From DATDAW01 sp036524675 (GTDB taxonomy: Bacteria; Verrucomicrobiota; Verrucomicrobiia; Chthoniobacterales; DASVRZ01): a stretch of 40,132 nucleotides of DNA. The notes beneath the pieces were generated by a model that saw nothing but the letters and a program-made list of their open reading frames with translations, had not been told where the DNA came from and made no database searches. Positions 7,388 to 16,526 of this stretch are shown here, in pieces. How positions within the stretch are numbered: position 1 is the first letter of the stretch; each line of letters opens with the position of its first letter. Where the stretch lies: contig DATDBU010000118.1 of the NCBI GenBank assembly GCA_036524675.1, forward strand, positions 1 through 40,132, read 5' to 3'. The translations under genes were made by a program, and so were the position numbers.

Positions 7388-9070
7388 CTACGTGTATTTT
7401 AACACCTCTTCGATGGTCGTCTCACCGTCGTAAATGCTTCGCAGGCCATCTTCGCGAAGCGTAACCATCCCCAACTCAATCGCACGTTGCCGTATTACGA
7501 TGGACGGCGCGCGCTGGTTGATCAGCTCGCGAATGGGATCCGTTACATTGAGCAATTCGTAAATTCCCTTCCGGCCTTTATATCCCGTTTGATTGCAGTA
7601 TTCGCATCCCCTTCCGTAGTAGAAATCTTTGTCACCGATTTCGTGTGGCGATACTCCAAGCTGTGACAGGAGGGCTTCGCTCGGTTCGTAAGGCGTCCTG
7701 CATTGAGGGCAGATCTTCCGGATGAGGCGCTGTGCGAGCACACCCTCCAGGGCCGCCGAGATAAGAAATGGCTCGACGCCCATATCAATGAGACGTGCGA
7801 CGGCGCCGGCTGAGTCGTTCGTGTGAAGCGTCGTGAACACGAGGTGCCCGGTAAGCGATGCCTGAATGGAAATCTGCGCGGTCTCCAAGTCACGCGTCTC
7901 TCCGACCATGATCCGGTCCGGGTCCTGGCGAAGGAACGCACGCAAAATGCGTGCAAAGTTCAACCCGATCGAGTCATTGATAGGCACCTGAATGATGCCT
8001 TCGATGTCGTATTCAACAGGATCCTCAGCCGTAAGCAGCTTGGAGTCGATGGTATTGATCTTCCGCAAACACGAATACAGCGTCGTCGTTTTCCCGGAAC
8101 CGGTCGGGCCGGTAACGATAAAAATGCCGTTCGGTTTTTCGATCGTCTCGAGAATGTAATTGTAGATGTAGTCGGGCATCCCAAGCGTCTCCAGATCGAG
8201 GTTCACCGTGGATCGATCCAGGACACGGAGCACGACGCTTTCGCCGAACTGTGTGGGCAACGTCGACACGCGCAAATCGACCGCCCGCCCGGCAATCGTT
8301 TTCTGGATGCGCCCATCTTGCGGCAGCCGCCGTTCGGCGATATTCAAATTCGCCATGACTTTGACACGGGAAATAACCGGCAGCGCCAAGTGGCGCGGCG
8401 GTGGCGCCATCTCGTAAAGCGCACCATCGACGCGGTAGCGGATTTTGAATTCGTGCTCAAACGGCTCGAAATGGATGTCGCTCGCCTTGTCCTGGATAGC
8501 CTGATACAAGATCAGATCGACGAATTTGATAATGGGCGCCGCATTTGCCGCGTCATAACCACCGCTGCCGAGGCCGCTTTCCACCATTTCCGCGTTTTCG
8601 TCGCCAAGCGCGGCAAGAATGTCGTTCACGCTCGACGTGGCGCCGCTGTAGTATTCCTGGATCAGGGCGTCCACTTTCGCCGGATCAGCCATCACCAGCC
8701 GAACATCCCGGCTCGTCGCGAAGCGAAGTTCGTCGATCGTCTCCGCATTGAGGGGATCGCTGAGTGCCACAAAAAGTGTGTTTCCCTGAATTCCGATGGG
8801 GAGCGCCTGATGCAGTCGTGCGAGACCGGCTGGAATGAGTCGCAAAATCTCCTGCGGGACCTTGACGTTTTCCAAGTCGTACACTTCGACGCCCATATGT
8901 TCGGCGAGCAATTTTAGGAAATCGGCAGTGGAGGAAAAATAGCCGAAATCAATGATCAATTGTTCGATCGGTTTACCGCTGGACTCAACTTCGTTTGACA
9001 GGTCATCCGCCTCGCCTGCGGTCATGATGCCGAGGTCCTTTAGGATGTCCGTAATCTGTTTGGTGTTCAT
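7388..9070 (-). CDS. Type IV pilus/type II secretion assembly ATPase (PilB/GspE family)
   Basis: The 560-residue hexameric ATPase powers pilus or pseudopilus extension. The N-terminal MshEN-type domain spans about residues 1-150. The ATPase core has Walker A GPTGSGKTTTLYS at about residue 318, the Asp box TAEDPVEYDIEGI, Walker B RQDPDRIMVGETRD and the His box TGHLVFTTLHTNDS. A tetracysteine zinc motif (ICPQCRTPY, about 30 residues, then CEYCNQTGYKGRKG) identifies the extension-ATPase subgroup. A 195-base gap separates it from the platform gene, in which no promoter or hairpin was evident. PilB and GspE cannot be told apart by sequence reading alone. Confidence 0.94.
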   Translation of the reverse strand: MNTKQITDILKDLGIMTAGEADDLSNEVESSGKPIEQLIIDFGYFSSTADFLKLLAEHMGVEVYDLENVKVPQEILRLIPAGLARLHQALPIGIQGNTLFVALSDPLNAETIDELRFATSRDVRLVMADPAKVDALIQEYYSGATSSVNDILAALGDENAEMVESGLGSGGYDAANAAPIIKFVDLILYQAIQDKASDIHFEPFEHEFKIRYRVDGALYEMAPPPRHLALPVISRVKVMANLNIAERRLPQDGRIQKTIAGRAVDLRVSTLPTQFGESVVLRVLDRSTVNLDLETLGMPDYIYNYILETIEKPNGIFIVTGPTGSGKTTTLYSCLRKINTIDSKLLTAEDPVEYDIEGIIQVPINDSIGLNFARILRAFLRQDPDRIMVGETRDLETAQISIQASLTGHLVFTTLHTNDSAGAVARLIDMGVEPFLISAALEGVLAQRLIRKICPQCRTPYEPSEALLSQLGVSPHEIGDKDFYYGRGCEYCNQTGYKGRKGIYELLNVTDPIRELINQRAPSIVIRQRAIELGMVTLREDGLRSIYDGETTIEEVLKYT

Positions 9071-9162
9071 GGTCGGGAGAAGTTTTCAGGCATCAAATCG
9101 AGAGCTTAATCTGACTGATTTCTCGAATGGCTCGTATTTACCGCTGATTCCACATTTTTTCT

Positions 9163-10251
9163 TTAGTGTGCAGCCCTGAGTGGAGGTAGGAGTTGTTGGA
9201 GACCATCGGGATCCTGGGCTTTGCCACGCATTTCCGATTCGGAAATGATGCCATCGAGATACAGCTGCACGAGGCTGGCATCGAGCGATACCATTCCAAA
9301 TTTCGCTCCGGTCTGAATGTCATTGGTAATCCGAAACGTTTTACCTTCGCGGATAAAAGTGCTGGTCGCAGGCGTGTTTATCATGACTTCGAACGCCGCG
9401 ATGCGCCCCTGACCGTCTTTTCGGGGTAGCAAAAGTTGGGAAATAACGGCGCGCAAGTTGGTGGAAAGTTGAACACGGGTCTGCTCCTGCTGCCCTGGGG
9501 GAAAAACATCGATGAGCCGATCAACAGTCCGGGCTGCACCTGTGGTGTGGGCGGTGGAAAAGACAAGGTGCCCCGTTTCCGCCGCAGTAATAGCGGCTTC
9601 AATGGTTTCCAGGTCGCGCATTTCGCCCACCAGAATTACGTCGGGATCCTGCCGGAGCGCCCGGCGAAGCGCCTCGGCGAAATTCGGTACGTCAATGCCG
9701 ATTTCACGCTGGTTGACGAGCGCTCTTTGATGCGAATGGACGTATTCGATCGGGTCTTCGATGGTCAAAATATGGCAGGCCCTGGTTCGGTTGATAACGT
9801 CGAGCATCGACGCGAGCGTCGTCGTTTTGCCGGAGCCCGTTGGGCCGGTTACGAGCACTAACCCGCGAGGCAGGTCGAGAAGCGATTTCACACTTGCCGG
9901 AACACCGATTTCCTCGAGGGACAACGGTTTGTCCGGCAGCAAGCGGATCGCCAGGCCCATCACGGTTTTCTGCCGGAACACGCTCACTCGGAAACGATGA
10001 TTGCCATCATGGGTAATCGCAAAATCTACCGTCCCGTGCTCACGGACTTGGTTGAACTGGAAATCGTTCGTTAACTCCTGGCCGAAGCTGTCGGTATCCA
10101 TCGCCGTCAATATCGGCATATCCAGCCGTGCAAGGTCTCCATTCACCCGCAAGACCGGAGGAGAACCGACACTTAAATGCAAATCCGACGCCTGTTTTTC
10201 GACTACCAACCGCAACAGATCATCAATGGAATATGGAAACGGGGACGCCAT
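9163..10251 (-). CDS. pilT: PilT-like twitching motility (pilus retraction) ATPase
   Basis: This ATPase of about 362 residues belongs to the PilT/PilU branch. The N-terminal PAS-like domain has the family hallmark LRLVVEKQASDLHLSVGSPP and VLRVNGDL. The core has Walker A GPTGSGKTTTLAS, LTIEDPIEYVH, the segment RRALRQDPDVILVGEMRD and the His box AAETGHLVFSTAHT. It lacks the tetracysteine motif of the extension ATPase. I start it at the ATG at 10251 (MASPFPYSIDDLL), because an upstream ATG at 10350 would add 33 residues of non-conserved sequence. It is the first of four same-strand pilus/secretion genes; its presence argues that the cluster makes a retractable pilus rather than only a type II secretion system. 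Confidence 0.93.
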   Translation of the reverse strand: MASPFPYSIDDLLRLVVEKQASDLHLSVGSPPVLRVNGDLARLDMPILTAMDTDSFGQELTNDFQFNQVREHGTVDFAITHDGNHRFRVSVFRQKTVMGLAIRLLPDKPLSLEEIGVPASVKSLLDLPRGLVLVTGPTGSGKTTTLASMLDVINRTRACHILTIEDPIEYVHSHQRALVNQREIGIDVPNFAEALRRALRQDPDVILVGEMRDLETIEAAITAAETGHLVFSTAHTTGAARTVDRLIDVFPPGQQEQTRVQLSTNLRAVISQLLLPRKDGQGRIAAFEVMINTPATSTFIREGKTFRITNDIQTGAKFGMVSLDASLVQLYLDGIISESEMRGKAQDPDGLQQLLPPLRAAH

Positions 10252-10574
10252 CGGGGGAGAATTGAATTTTGAACAAAAGACCGGCCGCCGCGCAAGACAA
10301 CTGAAAATCCCAGGGGCGCCGTTTCCGGACGGCCTTATTTGCCCATCCAAGTTGACCCGGTCCTCATGGAAATCTACGGGCCATCAAAACCATGGAGGGA
10401 TTCCTGTAAACCCTTTTTTGGAATTAAAACTTTCCAAAGAGTCCGGCCATTCGTTTGGGTGGCAGGGCTGTTGCAGACTTAAATCGGATTTTTGTGGGTG
10501 GCAATAGTCGGTTCAGGTCGCGTGCCAGAAAAGAATCTTGCGAAGATAAGTATTTCTGTCCCTTTGGTTCGAAT
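10252..10574. other. Divergent intergenic region between pilT-like gene and DUF3817 gene
   Basis: These 323 bases hold no gene I can support. They should contain promoters for the leftward pilus cluster and the rightward DUF3817 gene, but no convincing -35/-10 pair was found. One imperfectly spaced inverted repeat is present: TTTGGAA at 10417-10423 and TTCCAAA at 10432-10438, separated by 8 bases. It may be an operator, but 7-base arms are weak evidence. Confidence 0.4.
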
Positions 10575-10961
10575 ATGATGACACAATCCCATCGACGAAT
10601 GCCGATCCGTGACCACGGCATTGGAAACTCACTCAAGTCACCCGTGGGTCGGTTGAGACTCGTCAGTTATGTGGAAGGCGTCTCTTTGCTTCTGTTGGTT
10701 GCCGTCGCCGTTCCGCTCAAGTATGCGGCGGGAATTCCTCAGGTCGTGGCGGTTCTTGGTCCCCTGCACGGCGTCGCTTTCATCCTCTATTGGTTGCAGC
10801 TGTTTATGTGCGTGATCGCGGGCGGATGGACATTCGGCGACATCGCCAAAGCGGGCCTGGCTAGCTTCATTCCCCTGGGGTTTCTTACCATCCGAGGCCT
10901 TTTCGCACGCAAAGATCAGCAACAACCGTTCAAAAGCCCTGAGGGAGTTGCGACTTTATGA
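10575..10961 (+). CDS. DUF3817 family small integral membrane protein
   Basis: The 128-residue protein has three hydrophobic segments: VSYVEGVSLLLLVAVAVPLKY, VAVLGPLHGVAFILYWLQLF and a third near SFIPLGFLTI. The pattern 'RLRLVSYVEGVSLLLLVAVAVP.KY' followed by 'GPLHG..F..Y' is the DUF3817 signature; function is unknown. Family members are about 95-110 residues, so the start is near the tandem ATGs at 10575 and 10578 (or 10599) and not the upstream ATG at 10455. The 3' end overlaps the oppositely oriented oxidoreductase gene by 6 bases, and no terminator is seen between them. Confidence 0.8.
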   Translation: MMTQSHRRMPIRDHGIGNSLKSPVGRLRLVSYVEGVSLLLLVAVAVPLKYAAGIPQVVAVLGPLHGVAFILYWLQLFMCVIAGGWTFGDIAKAGLASFIPLGFLTIRGLFARKDQQQPFKSPEGVATL

Positions 10962-12026
10962 ACGCACAGCCGCATATCCCGACTTGTCGCGCGATCCAAG
11001 TTCTTTTTTGACCATGGGTGTAACGCGGGTTCCCAGGAGTTCAATAGCCCGCATGATGTCGCGATGCGAAAGTTCGCGATTGTCGATCAGAATCGTCATG
11101 CGGGAAATGCCGCCGAGCGACTCATGTTCATCCAGGATTTTTTCGGCGATGGCTTCAGGATTACCAACCAATAACGCACCAGCCGGACTGCAGCCTGCAT
11201 CAAATTGAGCCCTCGTGACAGGCGGCCAACCGCGCTCCCGGCCAATCTTGGTGACGACTTGCCGATAACCAGGCCAGAATGTCTCGACCGCGCCGTCGGT
11301 TGTATCCGCTATGAACCCGATGGAATGGATGCCGACCGTCAATTGTTCGGGCGCATGACCCGCCTGACGCCCGGCTTCACGATACAGTTCGATGAGCGGA
11401 CGGAACCGGTACGGCTGACCGCCAATAATAGCGACAACGAGAGGCAATCCGAGTTTACCAGCACGGACAAAGGATTGAGGCGTTCCTCCGACGCCGATAT
11501 GTATCGGCAACGGATTCTGTACCGGGCGCGGATAGACACCTTGACCAGTGAGTGGAGCGCGATGTTTGCCCGACCAATGAACCTGGGCATGATCACGGAC
11601 TTTGAGCAGGAGATCGAGTTTTTCGGAAAACAACGCATCGTAGTCATCGAGGTCAAAGCCGAAGAGCGGATACGATTCGATGAAGGAGCCGCGACCGACG
11701 ATGATTTCGGCCCGTCCCTGAGCAATGAGATCGAGCGTAGCGAATTGCTGAAAGAGACGCACGGGATCGTCTGAACTCAAGACGCTGACGGCGCTGGTCA
11801 GACGAATACGCTTCGTTCGCGCCGCGGCTGCAGCGAGCAACACGGCCGGCGCTGAGGAGATATAATCCGGACGGTGATGTTCACCGATCCCAAAAACATC
11901 AAGGCCGATCTGGTCAGCTAATTCGATTTCTTCCAGCAATTCCTGGACGCGGTTGTAATCGTCCGTCGCGCCATTTTTGCCAGAGTCCCTGGCCGTTGCT
12001 ACGAAACTATCAACACCGATTTGCAT
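10956..12026 (-). CDS. LLM class flavin-dependent oxidoreductase
   Basis: The 356-residue product is a luciferase-like (beta/alpha)8 barrel enzyme, using FMN or F420; the substrate is not known. It begins MQIGVDSFVAT, and the motif FGIGEHHRPDY is typical of the bacterial-luciferase family. LTSAVSVLSSDDPVRLFQQFATLDLIAQGRAEIIVGRGS and PIHIGVGGTPQSF are strongly conserved family segments, resembling the subgroup of Agrobacterium Atu2307. I use the ATG at 12026; an ATG at 12113 would add 29 poorly conserved residues. It follows the adaptor gene by 89 bases on the same strand and might be co-transcribed with it, although no functional link is obvious. Confidence 0.88.
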   Translation of the reverse strand: MQIGVDSFVATARDSGKNGATDDYNRVQELLEEIELADQIGLDVFGIGEHHRPDYISSAPAVLLAAAAARTKRIRLTSAVSVLSSDDPVRLFQQFATLDLIAQGRAEIIVGRGSFIESYPLFGFDLDDYDALFSEKLDLLLKVRDHAQVHWSGKHRAPLTGQGVYPRPVQNPLPIHIGVGGTPQSFVRAGKLGLPLVVAIIGGQPYRFRPLIELYREAGRQAGHAPEQLTVGIHSIGFIADTTDGAVETFWPGYRQVVTKIGRERGWPPVTRAQFDAGCSPAGALLVGNPEAIAEKILDEHESLGGISRMTILIDNRELSHRDIMRAIELLGTRVTPMVKKELGSRDKSGYAAVRS

Positions 12027-12115
12027 AGGGTTGAATGTGTCCGCGGCAATCGGGTTCGCCCAATACCTTGTTTGTTGGCTTAGCCATACTTTTGAGCATG
12101 GCTGGGGGCACACGG

Positions 12116-12958
12116 CTACGGGTGGGGCGATGTCAGGGTACCGGTGAGCGGAGCGGGACCTGGGGTAAATTTTCCAGAGGTGGGTGCCGTGAGGACAATG
12201 CCTGTTTTCAGGGTTTCACGGTTGGAGACGAGGAGTTTGTCTGCGGCGGCGATCTGTTTGGTCAGAGAGTCAACGTCAGCGGACAGAGCGGCTTTGGATT
12301 TTTCGGCATTGATGGGAATCTGGGCGATCGACGTCTTGAGGGTGTCGATGGCGGCCTGTAGATCCCTGAGCCGGCGGGGTTTGACAAATTTGGTGAACTT
12401 ATCGAGGCGCGCCTGAGCGATTGACGCGGTTAGTTTGCATGATTTGACGCGTTCGGCCTGTTGTTCCCATTCGGATTTTTGGATGAATCCTTCGGCCAAC
12501 ATTTTGTCGCGCGCTTCGTAACGGGTTTGTTCCTGAGCCAGAGCGCTGGTCGCATTGTTGAGGGTTTGGGTCAGAGTTTGTTCTTCGATGATGGCGTCTG
12601 CGACGGTGTATTCCTGAAAATCGGCCTCTGCGCGCGCCAATGCTTCTTTTTTGACGATGATATCGGCGGCTGAGGCAGGATCGATGAGCGCGATCTGCTG
12701 CTTTTTTTTGTCGAGCGCAGTGCGGAGATCGGCAAGCGCGGTTTCCTGGCGTTTGATTTCATCAATGGCAGGCGATGGATCAAGAACGGCAACGACGCTG
12801 CCTTTTTCTACAGATGTTCCGGGAGGGACTATATAGAGGACGTTTGTGCCGCGGCTGGGATTTAGAATTTCGGCGGTTTCGGAGAAAACGGAAGAGATGA
12901 GGAGGAATAAAACGGAAGTGATGGACAAGATGAATGGAAAGAAACGAGGCGATTTCAA
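12116..12958 (-). CDS. HlyD/RND-type periplasmic adaptor (membrane fusion) protein, C-terminally short
   Basis: The 280-residue product has an N-terminal signal or anchor (residues 1-26) and then a half lipoyl domain (LYIVPPGTSVEKGSVVAVLD). A long alpha-helical hairpin follows, about residues 65-240, rich in Ala, Gln, Lys and Glu (for example RQETALADLRTALDKKKQQI and RLRDLQAAIDTLKTSIAQIP). It ends soon after IVLTAPTSGKF, where the second lipoyl half normally begins. The beta-barrel and membrane-proximal domains of a full adaptor (usually 350-400 residues) are absent. Its start overlaps the stop of the TolC gene by 4 bases, so the two are translationally coupled. No pump gene follows in the window. 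Confidence 0.8.
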   Translation of the reverse strand: MKSPRFFPFILSITSVLFLLISSVFSETAEILNPSRGTNVLYIVPPGTSVEKGSVVAVLDPSPAIDEIKRQETALADLRTALDKKKQQIALIDPASAADIIVKKEALARAEADFQEYTVADAIIEEQTLTQTLNNATSALAQEQTRYEARDKMLAEGFIQKSEWEQQAERVKSCKLTASIAQARLDKFTKFVKPRRLRDLQAAIDTLKTSIAQIPINAEKSKAALSADVDSLTKQIAAADKLLVSNRETLKTGIVLTAPTSGKFTPGPAPLTGTLTSPHP

Positions 12959-14490
12959 GGCTGGCTGGTGGCGGGTAGAAGTTGGGCAATGTCGAAGGTT
13001 CCCAGGGCGCGCTGGAGGCGGAGAAAGCCGACATAGCGGTCCTGCTGGAGGTCGAGGCGGTAGTTTTGATCCCCAAGAACATCGTTCTGGGCATCGATGA
13101 GATCGCGATTGGCGGCCTCGCCGTACGCGAGACGGATTTCTGCAAGGCGCTCCTTGCGCCTGGAGGAGTCGACGATTTGGTCTTGAATGATGAGCGACGT
13201 ATCGATGTTTTGCAGGACGCGAATAGCACCCCGAATGGCGGCGGCGTTGGTTTCGCGTGCATAACGCTCTTCGCGCTGGCTCTGAGCCAAATCTTGAAAC
13301 GCGTCGTAGAGATTCACATTTTCCCGCGTGCGTTCAAGCGGCAGGGAAAACACGATGCCTGCAGAATAATCCTGGGAGACCGCGCTACTGTTATTAGACG
13401 ACCAACTGCTCGTGGCGGCGCTGGCGCGGAGATCGAGATCGGGTTTTAGATCGTTGCGGGCAAATTTCAGACCACGCTGTTTGTCAGCGACGATGTCCGC
13501 AATGGTTCGGAGATCGGCCCGACGGTGGAGGGCCAATACAATCGCGGCATCGGCATTGGGAGGAAGAGGAAAGTCCGGCGGTAGGTAGGGGGCGGGCTCC
13601 AACGGGTAATCGGCGGGAAGATTGACGAGGATTTTGAAGCTGTCTTTTTGGTTTTCCAGCTGTGCCTCGGCAGCTTCGAGATCACGTTTGGCGCGCAGTT
13701 CTTCCTGGGCGGCGCGGACCATTTCAAATTCGGATTCGCGCCCGACCGCGAAAAAAGTGACTGAGCGGCGGTGAAGGAGCTCAGCTCCTTTAAGGCGGGC
13801 AGCGAGGAGGCGGATGCGCTGTTGTTGGGACAAGAGATCCAAGAATGACTCGATAGTGGCGATCGCGACGTCCTGCTCCTGAAGCTTCAGTGAACGTAGG
13901 GCGTAGAGGACGTTGCGTTTGCGTTGCACGATGCTTTCGGCGTTTTGATCGATGCCGAATCCGCGGAGAACGGGAAGCCGGAGCGATACGGCGCCGCTGG
14001 GCGAATAGGAACCGGAATCGTCGCTGCCAGAATTGTAGGCGGCGCCGGCGTCGAGAGAGATTTCGCCGCCAAATGGGAAACGTTGCGTGACGCCGACCGT
14101 TTGTGACGCGTTGGTGTTCTGGCTTGAGAATTGATCGTTACCGACGACGACCGAGGATTGCGTCGTAAAAAGGGAGGCACCAGCGCGGAATTTTGGCCGA
14201 AAATCCCGGCGTGATGTCTGCAGATCGAGGGCGAGGGAGCGGACCCCGTCACGTACCATTAGCAGAGAGAGATTGTTGGCGAGGGCGATCTCAACAGCCC
14301 TCTGGATGGAGAGTGGTCCGGGGGCGACGGCCGCGGGATAACGGTTGGGATCGGGGAGGCCGGGCTCTAGGAGACGGATGTTGTTTACGATTTGGGCGGC
14401 TTCGGCATCGAGCTTTCGGGTATCGGCCGCGCGCAGTCGGCCGATGACCGTCGCGAAGCAGATCAGCAGAAAGAGCGCGGTCCGGGCCAT
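12955..14490 (-). CDS. TolC family outer-membrane efflux protein
   Basis: The 511-residue protein begins with a signal peptide (residues about 1-21, ending RLRA|AD). It has two outer-membrane efflux repeats: the first from LSIQRAVEIALANNLSLLMVRDGV, the second from ALHRRADLRTIADIVADKQRG. Beta-strand regions with alternating polar/aromatic residues and Gly/Ser-rich segments (SSQNTNASQTVGVTQRFPFGG; PFGGEISLDAGAAYNSGSDDSGS) would form the channel barrel, with long Ala/Gln/Arg-rich helices as the periplasmic tunnel. Length is normal. It is the first gene of an operon with the adaptor protein and lies 29 bases downstream of a perfect 16-bp palindrome. Confidence 0.88.
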   Translation of the reverse strand: MARTALFLLICFATVIGRLRAADTRKLDAEAAQIVNNIRLLEPGLPDPNRYPAAVAPGPLSIQRAVEIALANNLSLLMVRDGVRSLALDLQTSRRDFRPKFRAGASLFTTQSSVVVGNDQFSSQNTNASQTVGVTQRFPFGGEISLDAGAAYNSGSDDSGSYSPSGAVSLRLPVLRGFGIDQNAESIVQRKRNVLYALRSLKLQEQDVAIATIESFLDLLSQQQRIRLLAARLKGAELLHRRSVTFFAVGRESEFEMVRAAQEELRAKRDLEAAEAQLENQKDSFKILVNLPADYPLEPAPYLPPDFPLPPNADAAIVLALHRRADLRTIADIVADKQRGLKFARNDLKPDLDLRASAATSSWSSNNSSAVSQDYSAGIVFSLPLERTRENVNLYDAFQDLAQSQREERYARETNAAAIRGAIRVLQNIDTSLIIQDQIVDSSRRKERLAEIRLAYGEAANRDLIDAQNDVLGDQNYRLDLQQDRYVGFLRLQRALGTFDIAQLLPATSQP

Positions 14491-14518
14491 GGTCTACTTG
14501 GTACCTGCATTCGGGAAA

Positions 14519-14534
14519 ATTGCCAATTGGCAAT
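14519..14534. promoter_or_regulatory. 16-bp perfect palindrome upstream of the efflux operon
   Basis: ATTGCCAATTGGCAAT is its own reverse complement. It lies 29 bases upstream of the TolC ATG and about 190 bases upstream of the divergent symporter ATG. Position and symmetry fit an operator for a dimeric repressor (for example TetR- or MarR-type) controlling the efflux pair. No such regulator is encoded next to it. Confidence 0.5.
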
Positions 14535-14720
14535 AACGGTTGCGGAATTCGGGATGCGGATTGCGGCATGTTTTGGGCGAGCTCTTTCCGCAGGTGCCGC
14601 CGCGGATTGCATTCACTTTGCCTTTCCAGGTACGGCTGCGGGCTGGTAATAGGTGCCGGGATATGCCTGAAACTGGTTACTCGAGCCATTCAACGATTGC
14701 TGTTGCTGCGTAAATAAGCC

Positions 14721-16316
14721 ATGGCCGAATTCCTTCCCGACTTCCTCGTTATCTTCGCGTACTTCACGATCATCATTTCGATCGGCCTCGCGCAAAAAGG
14801 CAAGAGCGGCAGCGTTGAAGGATTTGCTTTGGGCAATCGGGAAATTGCCTGGTGGGCGGTGCTTGCTTCGATCATTGCTGCTGAGATCAGCGCGGCCACG
14901 TTTCTGGGCGCGCCGGGAGAAGGATTCGAAAAGCGGAACTGGACCTATGCGCAACTCGCCATCGGAACGGTGTTGGCCCGCATATTGGTCAGCGTTGTTT
15001 TCATCCCGATCTACTACAAACAAGGCGTGATCTCGATTTATGAGTTTCTGGGGACGCGATTTGGACGGAGGACCCGGACTTTTGCCTCCTGCACGTTTTT
15101 GGTCACCCGCGTCCTGGCCATGGGAACCCGGCTTTACGTTTCGGCGATCATCGTCGTGCTCGGATACGAAATGGTTTCGGGCATGAACGCGACTCCGGCC
15201 GATGAGTTCTGGCTTTTCACCGTTGCGCTGGTGCTGATCAGTCTGATGACGGCAGTGTACACGACGGTCGGTGGAATTCGCGCCGTTATCTGGACGGATT
15301 TCATTCAGGTCACTGTGCTTGTGGCCGCGCTCGGATTTTCCGTTTGGTTTTTGCTCGGCAAAATCCATGGAGGCTGGGATGCGGTGGTCTCGCATATTCA
15401 AGAGCCCGTCTTTTGGAATTGGGGACAACCGAAAGGAGACGGCGTCTGGGGATGGGTCGTGGGTATTCTTAGTGAGGAATACACAGTCTGGGCAGCCATT
15501 ATCGGTTCCACCTTTGTGACGATGGCCACTCACGGCATCGATCAGGATACCGTCCAGAGGATGCTCACCGCAAAAAACCGGCAGCAGAGTGCGTTTGCGA
15601 CGATCATGTCGGGGATCGTGGATGTTCCAATCGTCGCATCCTTCATCTTAATCGGGGTTTTACTTTCGATTTATTACGCGGGGAACACAGATCCGAATTT
15701 GCCGAAGGAAGGCCGCGAAATATTTCCCTATTTCATTCTGCATGTCATGCCTCAAGGTCTGCGGGGGCTGGTGGCGGCTGGAATTCTAGCGACGGCGATG
15801 GGCTCGCTGAGCACGGCGCTGAATGCCCTGGCGACGAGTTTTTCCCGCGATTTTGTTATTCCGCGGATGACTGGGGAGATTACGGAACAACGGCGGGTCC
15901 GGGCACTGCGTCTGAGCACCATCCTGTTTGCGACTTTAATCATCGCCGTGGGTGTTACCACCGCCTGGTATGTGTCGCATCATCCGTCCGTGCGTATCAT
16001 TCCGCTGGTTTTGGGGATTCTGGGTTACACCTTTGGATCTCTATTGGGGGTTTTTTTGGTGGGCGTGTTCACGCGTAACCGTGGAAATGATTTCGGAAAT
16101 ATCGTGGGAATGATACTCGGCTTTTTGGTAGTGGCGTACCTCAGCGGGGTAGACCTCATGATTCTCGATACGTTCGCACCCTTGCAGGAGGGCACGCGGC
16201 ATCGTGAGCTCATCCTGGCATTCCCGTGGCGGATCACGTGCGGATGTCTCGTGACGGTTATTGTCGCGTTGCTGTTCCCGACTCGCGAGCGTCGAGACGA
16301 GCGAGTGGAGTATTGA
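14721..16316 (+). CDS. Sodium:solute symporter (SSS family)
   Basis: The 531-residue inner-membrane transporter has about 13 hydrophobic segments, starting LVIFAYFTIIISIGLA. The family motif GFALGNREIAWWAVLASIIAAEISAATFLGAPG is clear, as is ILATAMGSLSTALNALATSFSRDF near residue 355, corresponding to the TM8 region that lines the Na+ site. Family members carry sugars, amino acids, nucleosides or vitamins with Na+; this one cannot be assigned a substrate. The ATG at 14721 fits the family's N-terminus. It is transcribed divergently from the TolC operon and is followed by the dnaA upstream region. Confidence 0.9.
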   Translation: MAEFLPDFLVIFAYFTIIISIGLAQKGKSGSVEGFALGNREIAWWAVLASIIAAEISAATFLGAPGEGFEKRNWTYAQLAIGTVLARILVSVVFIPIYYKQGVISIYEFLGTRFGRRTRTFASCTFLVTRVLAMGTRLYVSAIIVVLGYEMVSGMNATPADEFWLFTVALVLISLMTAVYTTVGGIRAVIWTDFIQVTVLVAALGFSVWFLLGKIHGGWDAVVSHIQEPVFWNWGQPKGDGVWGWVVGILSEEYTVWAAIIGSTFVTMATHGIDQDTVQRMLTAKNRQQSAFATIMSGIVDVPIVASFILIGVLLSIYYAGNTDPNLPKEGREIFPYFILHVMPQGLRGLVAAGILATAMGSLSTALNALATSFSRDFVIPRMTGEITEQRRVRALRLSTILFATLIIAVGVTTAWYVSHHPSVRIIPLVLGILGYTFGSLLGVFLVGVFTRNRGNDFGNIVGMILGFLVVAYLSGVDLMILDTFAPLQEGTRHRELILAFPWRITCGCLVTVIVALLFPTRERRDERVEY

Positions 16317-16526
16317 ATTCCACAAGTAGAACGAGTCGAACGACATCCGTTTTCGCGCGCAGATGGGCTCGTATGGGACGTTTTTCCGGCGTTGCGCCAA
16401 GTGGTCAACGTCAAGGAGAAACCTGCTGCTGCACGAAAATAAACTTCCGCGTTTCGGGCACTTTTTTCTTGGCGGGTTGGGGTGCCGAAAATAGTCTCAC
16501 GACGTCAGCCCGAGGGGATCAGGGGA

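Noticed and set aside
7823..8917. Long open frame on the plus strand opposite the PilB/GspE gene
   Set aside because: The reading is Arg-, His- and Asp-rich without any family motif, while the opposite strand has Walker A, Walker B and tetracysteine motifs.
14613..15533. Long open frame on the minus strand opposite the sodium:solute symporter
   Set aside because: It is antisense to a well-supported gene, is rich in His, Arg, Asp and Gly with no domain, and its composition is what codon-periodic GC gives on the reverse strand.
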